This document shows positions 36,098 to 45,071 of a DNA stretch of 64,000 nucleotides, piece by piece. The notes below the pieces were generated by a model, which saw only the letters and a program-made list of their open reading frames with translations, had not been told where the DNA came from and ran no database searches. Source of the DNA: Pararhodonellum marinum (GTDB taxonomy: Bacteria; Bacteroidota; Bacteroidia; Cytophagales; Cyclobacteriaceae); contig NZ_JACEFJ010000002.1 in the NCBI RefSeq assembly GCF_015354735.1, positions 698,788 through 762,787 on the forward strand. Reading direction: 5' to 3'. Each line of letters opens with the position of its first letter. Within the stretch, counting starts at the first letter, position 1. A program made the position numbers and the translations under genes.

Positions 36098-39000
36098 ATG
36101 AAGAAAGTTTTACTAGGCTTTGCGTTGACACTGATCACGGTTTTTTCCGTAGTGGCGCAAAGTAGGACTGTAACTGGACGCGTCACATCCACTGATGAAC
36201 CGGATGGCGTACCAGGTGTCAATGTCCAGGTTAAAGGATCGACAGTCGGTGCCATCACTGACTTAGACGGAACGTATTCGGTCAATGTACCGGATGGCTC
36301 CACTGCTTTGGTATTTAGCTTTGTGGGATACTTAACCCAGGAAGTTGCCATCGGAAACCGTACAGTAGTAGATGTACTATTGGCACCTGATGTCAAGACC
36401 CTCAGCGAAGTGGTAGTAGTTGGGTATGGAACACAAGAAAGAAGAGAGGTGACTGGTTCAGTTACTTCTATTGACAATGCCGCCATTGAAAACTTGGTGA
36501 CACCTTCCTTTGAATCTCAATTGGCAGGTAGGGCACCAGGTGTTCAGATTACCACGCCAAGTGGTATTTTGGGTGCTAGGCCTATCATCAGAATTAGGGG
36601 CGTCAATTCACTTTCAGGAGGAGCGAACCCTTTGATCGTAATTGATGGTGTGCCTTTGGTAGACAGTGATCGTTCAAGTGTAAATGCATCCAACCCTCTT
36701 GCAAACATCAACCCGGCTGACATTGAGTCATTCGAGGTTTTGAAGGATGGATCAGCTACGGCGATTTTTGGTTCCAGAGCTGCAAACGGTGTAATTTTGA
36801 TAACAACCAAAAGAGGTTCCACCGGAAAAGCTCAGGTTTCTTACAACGTCAGCATGGGTGTCAATGAGGAAGTCAATAGGTTCCAGGTTTTGAATGGTGA
36901 CCAATTCGTAACCATTGCCAACGAAAAGGTAACCAACGCAGGAGGTACCGGAAATGCAGTACAATCTGGAGTCAACACCAACTGGCAGGATTTTATATTC
37001 AGAAATGGTTTTGCCCAACAACACAACCTTTCAATCAGAGGTGGATCTGAGGCAACCAAATATTTCTTTTCCATCGGTTTTACCGATCAGGAATCTGCGA
37101 TTATAGCCAATGACTTAAAGAGATATTCTTTTAGAGCTAATATTGACCATGACATTTCAAGAAGAGTAAGAATTGGAGCAACCACCGCTTATTCTTATAC
37201 TGAAATCAATGGCTTGAACAACGGTGCAAATTCCCTTTCGGGTGCAGTTTACAATGCAACCAGAAACCTCCCAAATGTGCCCATTTTTGATTCTGAGAAT
37301 ACAGCATTTGATGGATTCAATGTACAGCCTGATGGAAGTACAACTGGATTTGCTCCGAATTTGGTAGGTCCTGATAACAACATTCCCAATGTAGCCTTTG
37401 CCTTGACCAATAACATTTACAGAAACAGGGTACATAGAATTAATGGTGCCACATTTGCTGAATTGGATATTGTCGAAGGTTTAACTGCAAGATCTCAAAT
37501 TGGAATTGACTTAACACTCAATGATGATTTTCAGTCTCTCGATCCAAGACACGGAGATGGAAGAGGTTCAAATGGGTTTGTTTTTATGCAAATGGCCCCT
37601 GTTTTCAGATGGAACTGGACCAATACGCTGAATTATCAAAAAATTGTAGCAGAGGACCATACATTCAACGTAACACTAGGTACTGAGTACCAGTATACCA
37701 ATTTCTATAACTTCTCTGCTCAAGGCACTGATTTCTCCGACAGGTTCTATATCCAAAGAAACCTAATTTCTGGTTCTTACAACAATCAGTTTTCTGGGGG
37801 AGGATTCTCAGATATCGGATTTGATTCCTATTTCGGAAGGGTAAATTATAGCTACAGAGGCAAATATTTGGCTACAGTAACGGCAAGAAATGACGGGATG
37901 TCTCAATTGCCAGCCGACAACAGAAGAGGTTGGTTCTTTGGAGGTTCCGTTGGATGGAGGATATCTGACGAAAACTTTTTTAACAGCTCTGTAATTTCTG
38001 ATATGAAAATCAGGACATCTTACGCGGAAGTAGGAAATACGGAAATCCTTGATGGACAAGCCTTTCCCTACGCTGGGGGTTTTGGCCCGGTATTGGGCGG
38101 TGCAGGAGCTGGTATTGGGTATAGCAACGTGGCCAACAATGCCCTAGGCTGGGAAAGGTCCGCTAAGTTTAACATAGGTTTAGATATGACCGTAGGTCAG
38201 GTTACCTTGATGTTGGATTACTTTACCAATGATGTGACTGACCTTGTATTGAATGCGCCAACTGCTTCCTCTTTGGGTGTACCTGGAAATAGCATTTCAC
38301 AAAACATAGGATCATTGATCAATAGAGGTTTTGAGTTAAGAGCACTTGCTAAAGTCATGGAGAGAGGCAACTTTATTTGGAATACCGACTTTAACTTCTC
38401 TTTCATTACCAACGAAGTCACCAATTTGATCAGCCCGATTACCGGTACTTACAATAGAACCGAAGAAGGCAGGCCAATGGCTGAATTATATGGGTTTACC
38501 TGGATGGGTGTCAATGCTGCCAATGGTAATCCGCTTTATTTGAGAAATGATGATGTTATCCAGTATAATTTACAACAAGGTGCATTAGGCTGGAGAACCT
38601 ACGATGCCAATAATCCTGGTGACGTTTCTACGGCTGCTGCAGGAGGACCTACCCAAGATTTCTTAGGAAATACGCTTCCAAAATGGTATGGTGGATGGAC
38701 TAATAACTTTTCTTATAATAACTTCGACTTAGAAATCTTCTTGAGATACAGTGGAGGGAACTTCATCATGAATGAATCTTACAGAGGCCTTTTAGGACAG
38801 GGATTCTCCAATAACCACGTAGATATCCTCAACAGATGGACAGAAAGTGGACAGACCACTGACATTCCAAGATTGTATTCTGGTCAGGATCAAAACATGT
38901 GGCAAACCTCCGCTTCCAACTCAAGATTTGTGGAAAAAGGGGATTTTGTAAGGGTTCAAAACATTGTTTTGGGTTATAGATTGCCTTCCCAGTGGTTAAG

Positions 39001-39190
39001 TTCCACTTTCAACGGAGCCATCTCAACTGCAAGGTTCTTTGCTCAAGTTCAGAATCCATTTATTTTCACAGGATATACCGGACTTGATCCAGAACTTAAT
39101 CAGTTCCAAGGTCAGCTAAGCTTTGGTGTAGACTGGAATGTGGCGCCGATCATCAGAACATGGTCTTTGGGTCTAAATGTCGGTTTCTAA
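36098..39190 (+). CDS. SusC/RagA-like TonB-dependent receptor
   Basis: SusC-type proteins are 22-stranded outer-membrane barrels that import glycans or peptides with their SusD lid. The 1030-residue protein has a signal peptide (MKKVLLGFALTLITVFSVVAQ), an N-terminal carboxypeptidase-D-like domain (about 23-110, TVTGRVTSTDEPDGVPGVNV), the TonB-box-like VVVVGYGTQ, the plug (about 115-235, ending near IFGSRAANGVILITTK) and a large barrel. I chose ATG 36098 because it opens with the signal peptide. susD follows 26 bases after its stop. The substrate cannot be inferred because no glycoside hydrolase is adjacent. Confidence 0.95.
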   Translation: MKKVLLGFALTLITVFSVVAQSRTVTGRVTSTDEPDGVPGVNVQVKGSTVGAITDLDGTYSVNVPDGSTALVFSFVGYLTQEVAIGNRTVVDVLLAPDVKTLSEVVVVGYGTQERREVTGSVTSIDNAAIENLVTPSFESQLAGRAPGVQITTPSGILGARPIIRIRGVNSLSGGANPLIVIDGVPLVDSDRSSVNASNPLANINPADIESFEVLKDGSATAIFGSRAANGVILITTKRGSTGKAQVSYNVSMGVNEEVNRFQVLNGDQFVTIANEKVTNAGGTGNAVQSGVNTNWQDFIFRNGFAQQHNLSIRGGSEATKYFFSIGFTDQESAIIANDLKRYSFRANIDHDISRRVRIGATTAYSYTEINGLNNGANSLSGAVYNATRNLPNVPIFDSENTAFDGFNVQPDGSTTGFAPNLVGPDNNIPNVAFALTNNIYRNRVHRINGATFAELDIVEGLTARSQIGIDLTLNDDFQSLDPRHGDGRGSNGFVFMQMAPVFRWNWTNTLNYQKIVAEDHTFNVTLGTEYQYTNFYNFSAQGTDFSDRFYIQRNLISGSYNNQFSGGGFSDIGFDSYFGRVNYSYRGKYLATVTARNDGMSQLPADNRRGWFFGGSVGWRISDENFFNSSVISDMKIRTSYAEVGNTEILDGQAFPYAGGFGPVLGGAGAGIGYSNVANNALGWERSAKFNIGLDMTVGQVTLMLDYFTNDVTDLVLNAPTASSLGVPGNSISQNIGSLINRGFELRALAKVMERGNFIWNTDFNFSFITNEVTNLISPITGTYNRTEEGRPMAELYGFTWMGVNAANGNPLYLRNDDVIQYNLQQGALGWRTYDANNPGDVSTAAAGGPTQDFLGNTLPKWYGGWTNNFSYNNFDLEIFLRYSGGNFIMNESYRGLLGQGFSNNHVDILNRWTESGQTTDIPRLYSGQDQNMWQTSASNSRFVEKGDFVRVQNIVLGYRLPSQWLSSTFNGAISTARFFAQVQNPFIFTGYTGLDPELNQFQGQLSFGVDWNVAPIIRTWSLGLNVGF

Positions 39191-39216
39191 TTTACAGCAC
39201 TTTAAAAAAAGTAGAA

Positions 39217-40737
39217 ATGAAAATGAAAATTTCAACAAAAATAAAAGCCGGGTTGACGGGATTTGCCTTTATGTGGGCAAGCTCTTGCGACGTTATTGAT
39301 ACGCTTCCTGCCACCATCATTCCAGATGCGGAGGCATTTGCTACCGCTGCCCGGATAGAATCGATTGTATTCGGTGTTTATGAGGCCGCTCAACGAGGGT
39401 TCTTTAATGGCTCTTCAGTAAATGGTAGAGGGTACCCTTTTGGTGCAGCCACTGTTCAGCAAGGTGATATGAGAGGTGAGGACATGTACAATGATCAATT
39501 GTTCTATGAAATCACCTATACTGGAACCTACAATCCCAATACTGCGAACAACAACAACATGTGGAGTTCACTGTACAGGGTGATTAACAGGGCTAACATT
39601 ACTTTAGAAGGTTTAGAGCCTGCGCTTTCTGAGGGAGTTCTTACCCAAGATCAAAGAAACCGTTACAGAGGGGAGATGCTTTTTATGAGGGCATTGTCTC
39701 ATCATGAGGTATTGATCCACTTTGCAAGACCCTACACTGATGATCCAGGTTCTATGGGTATCCCATACCGTATCTTCCCTATAAATGATGTTCCTTTAGT
39801 AACAGAAGGTGAAGCAGTGGGTAGAACCACAGTAGGTGAAGATTATGCACAGTTAATAGCTGATCTTGATGAAGCGGAACAATTGCTTCCAGAAGGTGGA
39901 GGAATGGCTAGGGCCAATAAAGGTGCTGCAATAGGCTTAAAAATCAGAGTAAAGCAGCATATGGGTGATTGGCAGGGTGTTTTAACCGAATTTGCTAAAG
40001 TTACAGGATATGCTGTTACAGCCAATCCAGCTGCTCCATTTAGAGGGACATCAACTGACAACATCTTTTCTTTTATCAATTCAGCTGAATCAAACGGAAC
40101 TGTGAACGGTGCTTTGCCTGCGATGTATGGCAATCCTGCTGATGGAGGAAGGGGACTTGTTAAAGTAAGTCCTTTGATCTGGAGATCAAACTTCTGGCAT
40201 CCCGAAGATACTAGAAGGGAACTCTTGACCTCAAGAAATGCTGCTGGTATCTATTCGGCAAAATACATTGATCCGATAACAAGGGCAGATCCTACCCCAA
40301 TATTGAGGTATTCTGAATTGGTCTTGACTGCCGCAGAAGCCAATGCCAGATTAGGTAACTTGGATGTAGCAGTGACTTTACTGAATTCGGTGAGAGATAG
40401 GGCCCTTCCAGCAAGTGTTCCTTCCTTTACCGCAGCTGGATTAGGTGGACAGGAAGGTGTCTTAACCGCCATCTTCAACGAGAAAAGAATAGAGTTTCTT
40501 GGTGAAGGCAGAAGATGGCCGGATATTCACCGGCTTTCTGGTGAAGGAAGAATGGACGGAGTACCTGCAAAAGCATCGTCTCGACAGATTGGAAACCTAG
40601 ATTTCTATACAACAGACAGAGTTATTCCAACAGACCATGCCATTGCATACAGTTCAAATGCTTTCATTTGGCCTATTCCTTTGGAGGAGATACTGACTAA
40701 CGCTACTGCACCGATTCCGCAGAACCCAGGTTATTGA
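39217..40737 (+). CDS. SusD/RagB-like nutrient-binding lipoprotein
   Basis: SusD proteins bind the substrate at the cell surface and form a lid on the SusC barrel. The 506-residue lipoprotein has a lipobox (WASSC, Cys24), a helical TPR-like fold with RGEMLFMRALSHHEVLIHFARPY in the N-terminal half, and the C-terminal FNEKRIEFLGEGRRWPDIHRL motif typical of the family. The start at 39217 gives a proper lipoprotein signal; an in-frame ATG at 39160 lies inside susC. It ends just before a strong terminator, so susC-susD forms a two-gene unit. Confidence 0.95.
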   Translation: MKMKISTKIKAGLTGFAFMWASSCDVIDTLPATIIPDAEAFATAARIESIVFGVYEAAQRGFFNGSSVNGRGYPFGAATVQQGDMRGEDMYNDQLFYEITYTGTYNPNTANNNNMWSSLYRVINRANITLEGLEPALSEGVLTQDQRNRYRGEMLFMRALSHHEVLIHFARPYTDDPGSMGIPYRIFPINDVPLVTEGEAVGRTTVGEDYAQLIADLDEAEQLLPEGGGMARANKGAAIGLKIRVKQHMGDWQGVLTEFAKVTGYAVTANPAAPFRGTSTDNIFSFINSAESNGTVNGALPAMYGNPADGGRGLVKVSPLIWRSNFWHPEDTRRELLTSRNAAGIYSAKYIDPITRADPTPILRYSELVLTAAEANARLGNLDVAVTLLNSVRDRALPASVPSFTAAGLGGQEGVLTAIFNEKRIEFLGEGRRWPDIHRLSGEGRMDGVPAKASSRQIGNLDFYTTDRVIPTDHAIAYSSNAFIWPIPLEEILTNATAPIPQNPGY

Positions 40738-40758
40738 TTTTAATCACTTGATATACAG

Positions 40759-40789
40759 AAAGGCTGCCTATTTATAGGTGGCCTTTTTT
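40759..40789 (+). terminator. Intrinsic terminator after the SusD gene
   Basis: Twelve-base stem AAAGGCTGCCTA / TAGGTGGCCTTT (two G-U pairs) around a four-base TTTA loop, followed by T residues to 40789. It ends the susC-susD transcript. Confidence 0.88.
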
Positions 40790-40824
40790 CATTCAGCGCA
40801 ACCTTACCTTGTTAGTTTCAGTAT

Positions 40825-41433
40825 ATGAGGTATATGAAAAAGCTTTTTGTTTATCCGCTGTTACTTCTGGTTTTTGGTTGTGCTACTGTAAACATGAATT
40901 CCCAAAAACTTACGGAAGAGAAAAATTTCTACAACAGGTACCTTGTGGTTTTTGTGGAATCACAAGATGATTTTAGGCGATGGGACTTTGACAACTATGA
41001 ACATGTCATCATGAATCAATTCAATCACCTGGAAAACATCCGCTTTAGGGGGCAGCTATTCAGGTCTTTGAAAAGAAATCTTGCACCAGCTGTGGTATTG
41101 GATACCGATGAGCTTTTCCCTGTGCACAATGAGGTGTCTTACATGGAATTTAAAGACGCCATCGAACAATCAGGGGTGGATGCCATTCTGTTTGTTCATC
41201 TGAAAACATATTATGAGGTTTTTCTGGGAAGTACCTCTGAACCTAGGGCTGTGGTCAATTCTTTCCTGATTGAAACCAAAAACTATGAAAACGTTTGGGT
41301 TTCCAATGCTTTTCTGAGGGGAGAACTGTATGCCGGATATGATGTATTGAACAACCACTACGCCAGGAAAATTAGCAAAGCACTTCGTCAAGAAGGCCTA
41401 TTGCTTCCCAATCCTACCACAGCGAGATATTAA
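40825..41433 (+). CDS. Hypothetical lipoprotein
   Basis: I do not recognise a characterised family. The 202-residue protein has a lipobox (LVFGC, Cys19 if the ATG at 40825 is used; a second ATG at 40834 is equally plausible). The mature part includes a stretch NYEHVIMNQFNHLENIRFRGQLFRSL and SGVDAILFVHLKTYYE, which give a mixed alpha/beta look. Its stop overlaps that of the convergent DUF6702 gene by four bases. It starts 35 bases after the susD terminator, so it is probably transcribed separately. Confidence 0.6.
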   Translation: MRYMKKLFVYPLLLLVFGCATVNMNSQKLTEEKNFYNRYLVVFVESQDDFRRWDFDNYEHVIMNQFNHLENIRFRGQLFRSLKRNLAPAVVLDTDELFPVHNEVSYMEFKDAIEQSGVDAILFVHLKTYYEVFLGSTSEPRAVVNSFLIETKNYENVWVSNAFLRGELYAGYDVLNNHYARKISKALRQEGLLLPNPTTARY

Positions 41434-41918
41434 AAATTCAAGGAGCCTGTTTCCTTTCTTTTATCAAGAAGCAGGCTCTTTGGTTTTTCATCCATGTAAA
41501 AATTCACAATGTTTTGCTGGTCTTCAAATTGAGAAAAAAGTAAAGTGTTGGTGATTTGAACCGATTTGGGTTTGGCTATCTTTTTTGCTTCAAGGTAAAA
41601 CCACGCTGCATCTTCCTCCACCTCATGGCCTAAGTACATTAGCTGGACTTTTTTTCCGTTAATATGGATTTGGTTATGTGCAGTGAGGTAATCCTCCAGC
41701 AGTGCTTCCAACTGATCTGGATCATCTGGATTCAGAAAGTCGACTTTTTTATCGTATGTTTTTGCCAAAGCCACTTCAAGATCATCCCAAAAGATTCGCT
41801 GGGCAATTTCCACGCTTTTAGCTTCTGGATTGTACCTAATATCCGTCAAGCTGATATAAAAGGGGTGAAAAAAGGCCACATATCCCCAAACTAGGGTAAA
41901 CATGTAATATTGATGCAT
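41430..41918 (-). CDS. DUF6702-like protein
   Basis: This 162-residue protein has the pattern of the Bacteroidota DUF6702 family: an N-terminal hydrophobic export signal (MHQYYMFTLVWGYVAFFHPFY), then YISLTDIRYNPEAKSVEIAQRIFWDDLEVAL. Its function is unknown. It lies divergently beside the HupE/UreJ gene and is the left member of a group with HupE and an M1 peptidase that I recall as commonly adjacent in this phylum. The start at 41918 opens with the signal; longer extensions overlap the divergent gene. Confidence 0.7.
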   Translation of the reverse strand: MHQYYMFTLVWGYVAFFHPFYISLTDIRYNPEAKSVEIAQRIFWDDLEVALAKTYDKKVDFLNPDDPDQLEALLEDYLTAHNQIHINGKKVQLMYLGHEVEEDAAWFYLEAKKIAKPKSVQITNTLLFSQFEDQQNIVNFYMDEKPKSLLLDKRKETGSLNF

Positions 41919-42011
41919 TTGTTCAGATCTATTGTATATTTTGTGCAAATTATACATTAATATTGCAATCCCGAAAATGCAATGGGACCTTTTGATAACT
42001 AAACTTCCTAT

Positions 42012-42593
42012 ATGAGTCAATTTCAACTCTATTTTCAATTAGGTATTCAGCATATTCTTGATTTAAAAGGTTTTGATCACATTTTGTTTGTGATCGTATT
42101 GTGCGCCATCTACCTAAGCAGAGATTGGAAAAAAATTCTGATTTTGGTCACCGCATTTACCATTGGACATTCCATCACTTTGGCGCTTGCTACTTTTAAG
42201 TTACTCAATCTGAACAGCAACCTCATTGAATTTCTTATCCCAGTGACCATCGCCATTACCGCTTTGGTCAATATCATTAAACCAAAGCCATCCGGTTCCG
42301 GGGGCCTTCAGATCAATTACCTATTTGCCCTTTTCTTTGGGTTGATACATGGACTGGGCTTCAGCAACTACCTGCGGTCTTTACTTGGAAGGGAACGATC
42401 AATTTTAGAACCTCTCTTGGCGTTTAATGTGGGATTGGAAGTGGGGCAGTTGGTGGTCGTGGCGGTTTTCCTTTTAATTTCATCAGTATTGGTTGGGATC
42501 ATGGGAATCAACCGCAAAGAATGGACCTTAGTCGTTTCGGCAATTGTTCTAGGCATGTCCCTAATGATGATGATCGACGCCAAATTCTGGTAA
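42012..42593 (+). CDS. HupE/UreJ family membrane protein
   Basis: The 193-residue protein has six or seven hydrophobic helices and the HupE/UreJ motifs: GFDHILF near residue 20, TIGHSITL, FGLIHGLGFSNYL and the EPLLAFNVGLEVGQ signature. HupE/UreJ members are nickel or metal-linked transporters beside hydrogenase or urease genes, but there is neither here, so the cargo is open. It is followed 59 bases later by an M1 metallopeptidase gene on the same strand, probably co-transcribed. Confidence 0.85.
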   Translation: MSQFQLYFQLGIQHILDLKGFDHILFVIVLCAIYLSRDWKKILILVTAFTIGHSITLALATFKLLNLNSNLIEFLIPVTIAITALVNIIKPKPSGSGGLQINYLFALFFGLIHGLGFSNYLRSLLGRERSILEPLLAFNVGLEVGQLVVVAVFLLISSVLVGIMGINRKEWTLVVSAIVLGMSLMMMIDAKFW

Positions 42594-42652
42594 AGAGGCC
42601 AAAACAATTTATACATAACTTAATTATGAATTAGTTAATACAATATAAAATC

Positions 42653-44980
42653 ATGAAGCAACTTATATTAGGTCTAGGCTTGGTCATGTTGGTGGCCTTT
42701 TCAGTTACGGCACAGAGAACAGAGCAAAACCACGGTGAGCGTTTTGAACAATTGGGGCCCATGTTGCGGTCTCCCAATGTGTATCGTACCGCATCAGGTG
42801 CCCCTGGTCACCTGTATTGGCAACAAAAAGCCAATCATGAAATTGAGGTCGAACTTAATGACGACAACCAATCCATTACTGGTAGCCAAAAAGTGACCTA
42901 TATCAACAATTCCCCGGATCCGCTGTCTTACCTATGGATTCAATTGGACCAAAATGAACGGGCGAAAGATTCCAATACGCCTAAAATTGCCGAAAGTAAA
43001 ATTAATCCCCGCATGTCTTTGCGGCAACTGGAGTCGATTCTTTGGCATGACCAGGACTTGGGATATACCATTCATTCGGTCAAGGGATTAAATGGGCAAG
43101 CAATTCCGGTGACCATCAATCAGACCATGATGCGGGTAGATTTACCCCAGCCACTGCCTTCAGGGGAATCCTTTGAATTCACCGTGGATTGGAGTTTTAA
43201 CATCCATGACCGGATGAGTTTTATCGGGGGTAGGCCTGGCTATGAATTTTTCGAGCAAGATGGCAATTACCTCTATACCATGGCCGAGTGGTTTCCAAGA
43301 ATGGCCGTTTATTCAGATTTTGAGGGATGGCAAAACAAGCAATTTGTAGGAAGAGGAGAGTTTGCGCTAACTTTTGGAGATTATAAAGTTAAAATTACAG
43401 TGCCAGCAGATCACATGGTGGGAGCCACAGGAGTATTGCAAAACCCCGAGGAGGTGCTCAGTGCCAACGAATTGGAAAGGTGGAATCGAGCCAAACAGAC
43501 CTTCGACAAGCCAGTGATTATCCGTACACAAGCAGAAGCTGAGCGTTTGGAGAAAGGTAGGGCTCGAGACAAGAAAACCTGGGTTTTTCATGCGGAGAAC
43601 GTGAGGGATTTTGCCTGGACTTCTTCCAGAAAATTCATTTGGGACGCCATGGCCGTGAAGCAGGGGGGTAATGAAGTAATGGCCATGTCTTACTATGCCA
43701 AGGAGGCCAACCCACTGTGGGAACAGTATTCTACCAGAGTCGTGGCCCATACCCTCAAATCCTATTCTTCCAGAACCTTTGATTATCCTTATCCGGTAGC
43801 CATTTCGGTAGAAGCCACCAATGGCATGGAATATCCCATGATCTGTTTCAATTATGGAAGACCTGATGCTGACGGGACTTATTCCGATGCTGTAAAGTAC
43901 GGGATGATATCCGTGATCATTCACGAAGTGGGTCACAATTATTTCCCTATGATCGTCAATTCAGACGAGCGGCAATGGACTTGGATGGACGAGGGTCTGA
44001 ACACCTTCCTTCAATTCCTGGCTGAACAGGAGTGGGACCGCGACTATCCTTCAAGACGGGGTCCAGCCCATAAAATAGTCCCTTACATGAAAAGTGAAAA
44101 ACACTTGCTGGAACCGATCATGACCAATTCAGAAAACATCATTCAATTTGGCCCCAATGCTTATGCAAAACCTGCGACGGCACTCAATGTTCTAAGGGAA
44201 ACCATCATGGGCAGGGAGCTTTTTGATTTTGCTTTCAAAGAATATGCCCAAAGATGGATGTTCAAACATCCCACCCCTGAGGATTTCTTCCGTACGATGG
44301 AAGATGCTTCAGCGGTTGACTTGGACTGGTTTTGGAGAGGCTGGTTCTATGGAACTGAAGCCGTGGATATAGCTATCCAAGAAGTCAACTGGTACAAGCT
44401 TGATAACCGAACCGCGGCTCAAAAAAAGGCTGATGACAAAGCTGCATTTGACATAGAGGAGGATTTTATTACCAAATCCAGGAACAAACAGGATGTCCCC
44501 CAAACGGTAGTAGAGACAGACCCTGCTACCAGAGACTTTTATAATAGCTATAATCCCTTTTCGGTAACTCCTGAAGATGAAAAAGCTTACCGTGATTTTA
44601 TGGCAGGTTTGAGCACAAAAGAAAAAGAACTGCTTAATTCCGGATTGAATTTTTATGAAATAACTTTTGAGAATGTAGGGGGATTGGTCATGCCATTGAT
44701 TTTGGAGTTCAACTATACAGATGGTACCTCAGAGGTAGAAAGAATCCCTGCGGAAATCTGGCGTTTAAATGAAACCTCAGTAACCAAAGTATTTGCAAAG
44801 AAAAATGAAATCAGCCACATTGTTTTGGATCCATTCAGGGAAACAGCCGACATTGATGAAAGCAACAATTCCTGGCCTAGACAATATGCTCCCAATCGAT
44901 TTGAATTATTTCAACAAAGGGGAGGGGTGAGAGGAGCTTCTCAGGGAGAGAATCCCATGAAAAAAGCAAGAAAAAAATAA
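42653..44980 (+). CDS. Exported M1 family metallopeptidase
   Basis: M1 peptidases are zinc aminopeptidases. The 775-residue protein has a signal peptide (MKQLILGLGLVMLVAFSVTAQ), an N-terminal saddle domain, the variant exopeptidase motif GMEYP near residue 391, and the zinc site H424-E425-x-x-H428 with the third ligand Glu447 (HEVGH ... MDEGLNTF). The long C-terminal segment (about 590-775) is not catalytic. It lies in the HupE/DUF6702 group; a role in processing exported proteins is inference. A strong terminator follows. Confidence 0.9.
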   Translation: MKQLILGLGLVMLVAFSVTAQRTEQNHGERFEQLGPMLRSPNVYRTASGAPGHLYWQQKANHEIEVELNDDNQSITGSQKVTYINNSPDPLSYLWIQLDQNERAKDSNTPKIAESKINPRMSLRQLESILWHDQDLGYTIHSVKGLNGQAIPVTINQTMMRVDLPQPLPSGESFEFTVDWSFNIHDRMSFIGGRPGYEFFEQDGNYLYTMAEWFPRMAVYSDFEGWQNKQFVGRGEFALTFGDYKVKITVPADHMVGATGVLQNPEEVLSANELERWNRAKQTFDKPVIIRTQAEAERLEKGRARDKKTWVFHAENVRDFAWTSSRKFIWDAMAVKQGGNEVMAMSYYAKEANPLWEQYSTRVVAHTLKSYSSRTFDYPYPVAISVEATNGMEYPMICFNYGRPDADGTYSDAVKYGMISVIIHEVGHNYFPMIVNSDERQWTWMDEGLNTFLQFLAEQEWDRDYPSRRGPAHKIVPYMKSEKHLLEPIMTNSENIIQFGPNAYAKPATALNVLRETIMGRELFDFAFKEYAQRWMFKHPTPEDFFRTMEDASAVDLDWFWRGWFYGTEAVDIAIQEVNWYKLDNRTAAQKKADDKAAFDIEEDFITKSRNKQDVPQTVVETDPATRDFYNSYNPFSVTPEDEKAYRDFMAGLSTKEKELLNSGLNFYEITFENVGGLVMPLILEFNYTDGTSEVERIPAEIWRLNETSVTKVFAKKNEISHIVLDPFRETADIDESNNSWPRQYAPNRFELFQQRGGVRGASQGENPMKKARKK

Positions 44981-44995
44981 GTTGAAAAGCAAAAG

Positions 44996-45025
44996 AGGCT
45001 GGTCAGTGGAGATCAGCCTTTTTTT
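44996..45025 (+). terminator. Intrinsic terminator after the M1 peptidase gene
   Basis: Stem AGGCTGGTC (44996-45004) pairs with GATCAGCCT (45011-45019) with one G-U pair and a six-base loop, followed by a T run to 45025. Confidence 0.85.
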
Positions 45026-45071
45026 GTATTTAAAAAAAATGATTTCCACCGATGAGCTTTTGTCGTTGTGT

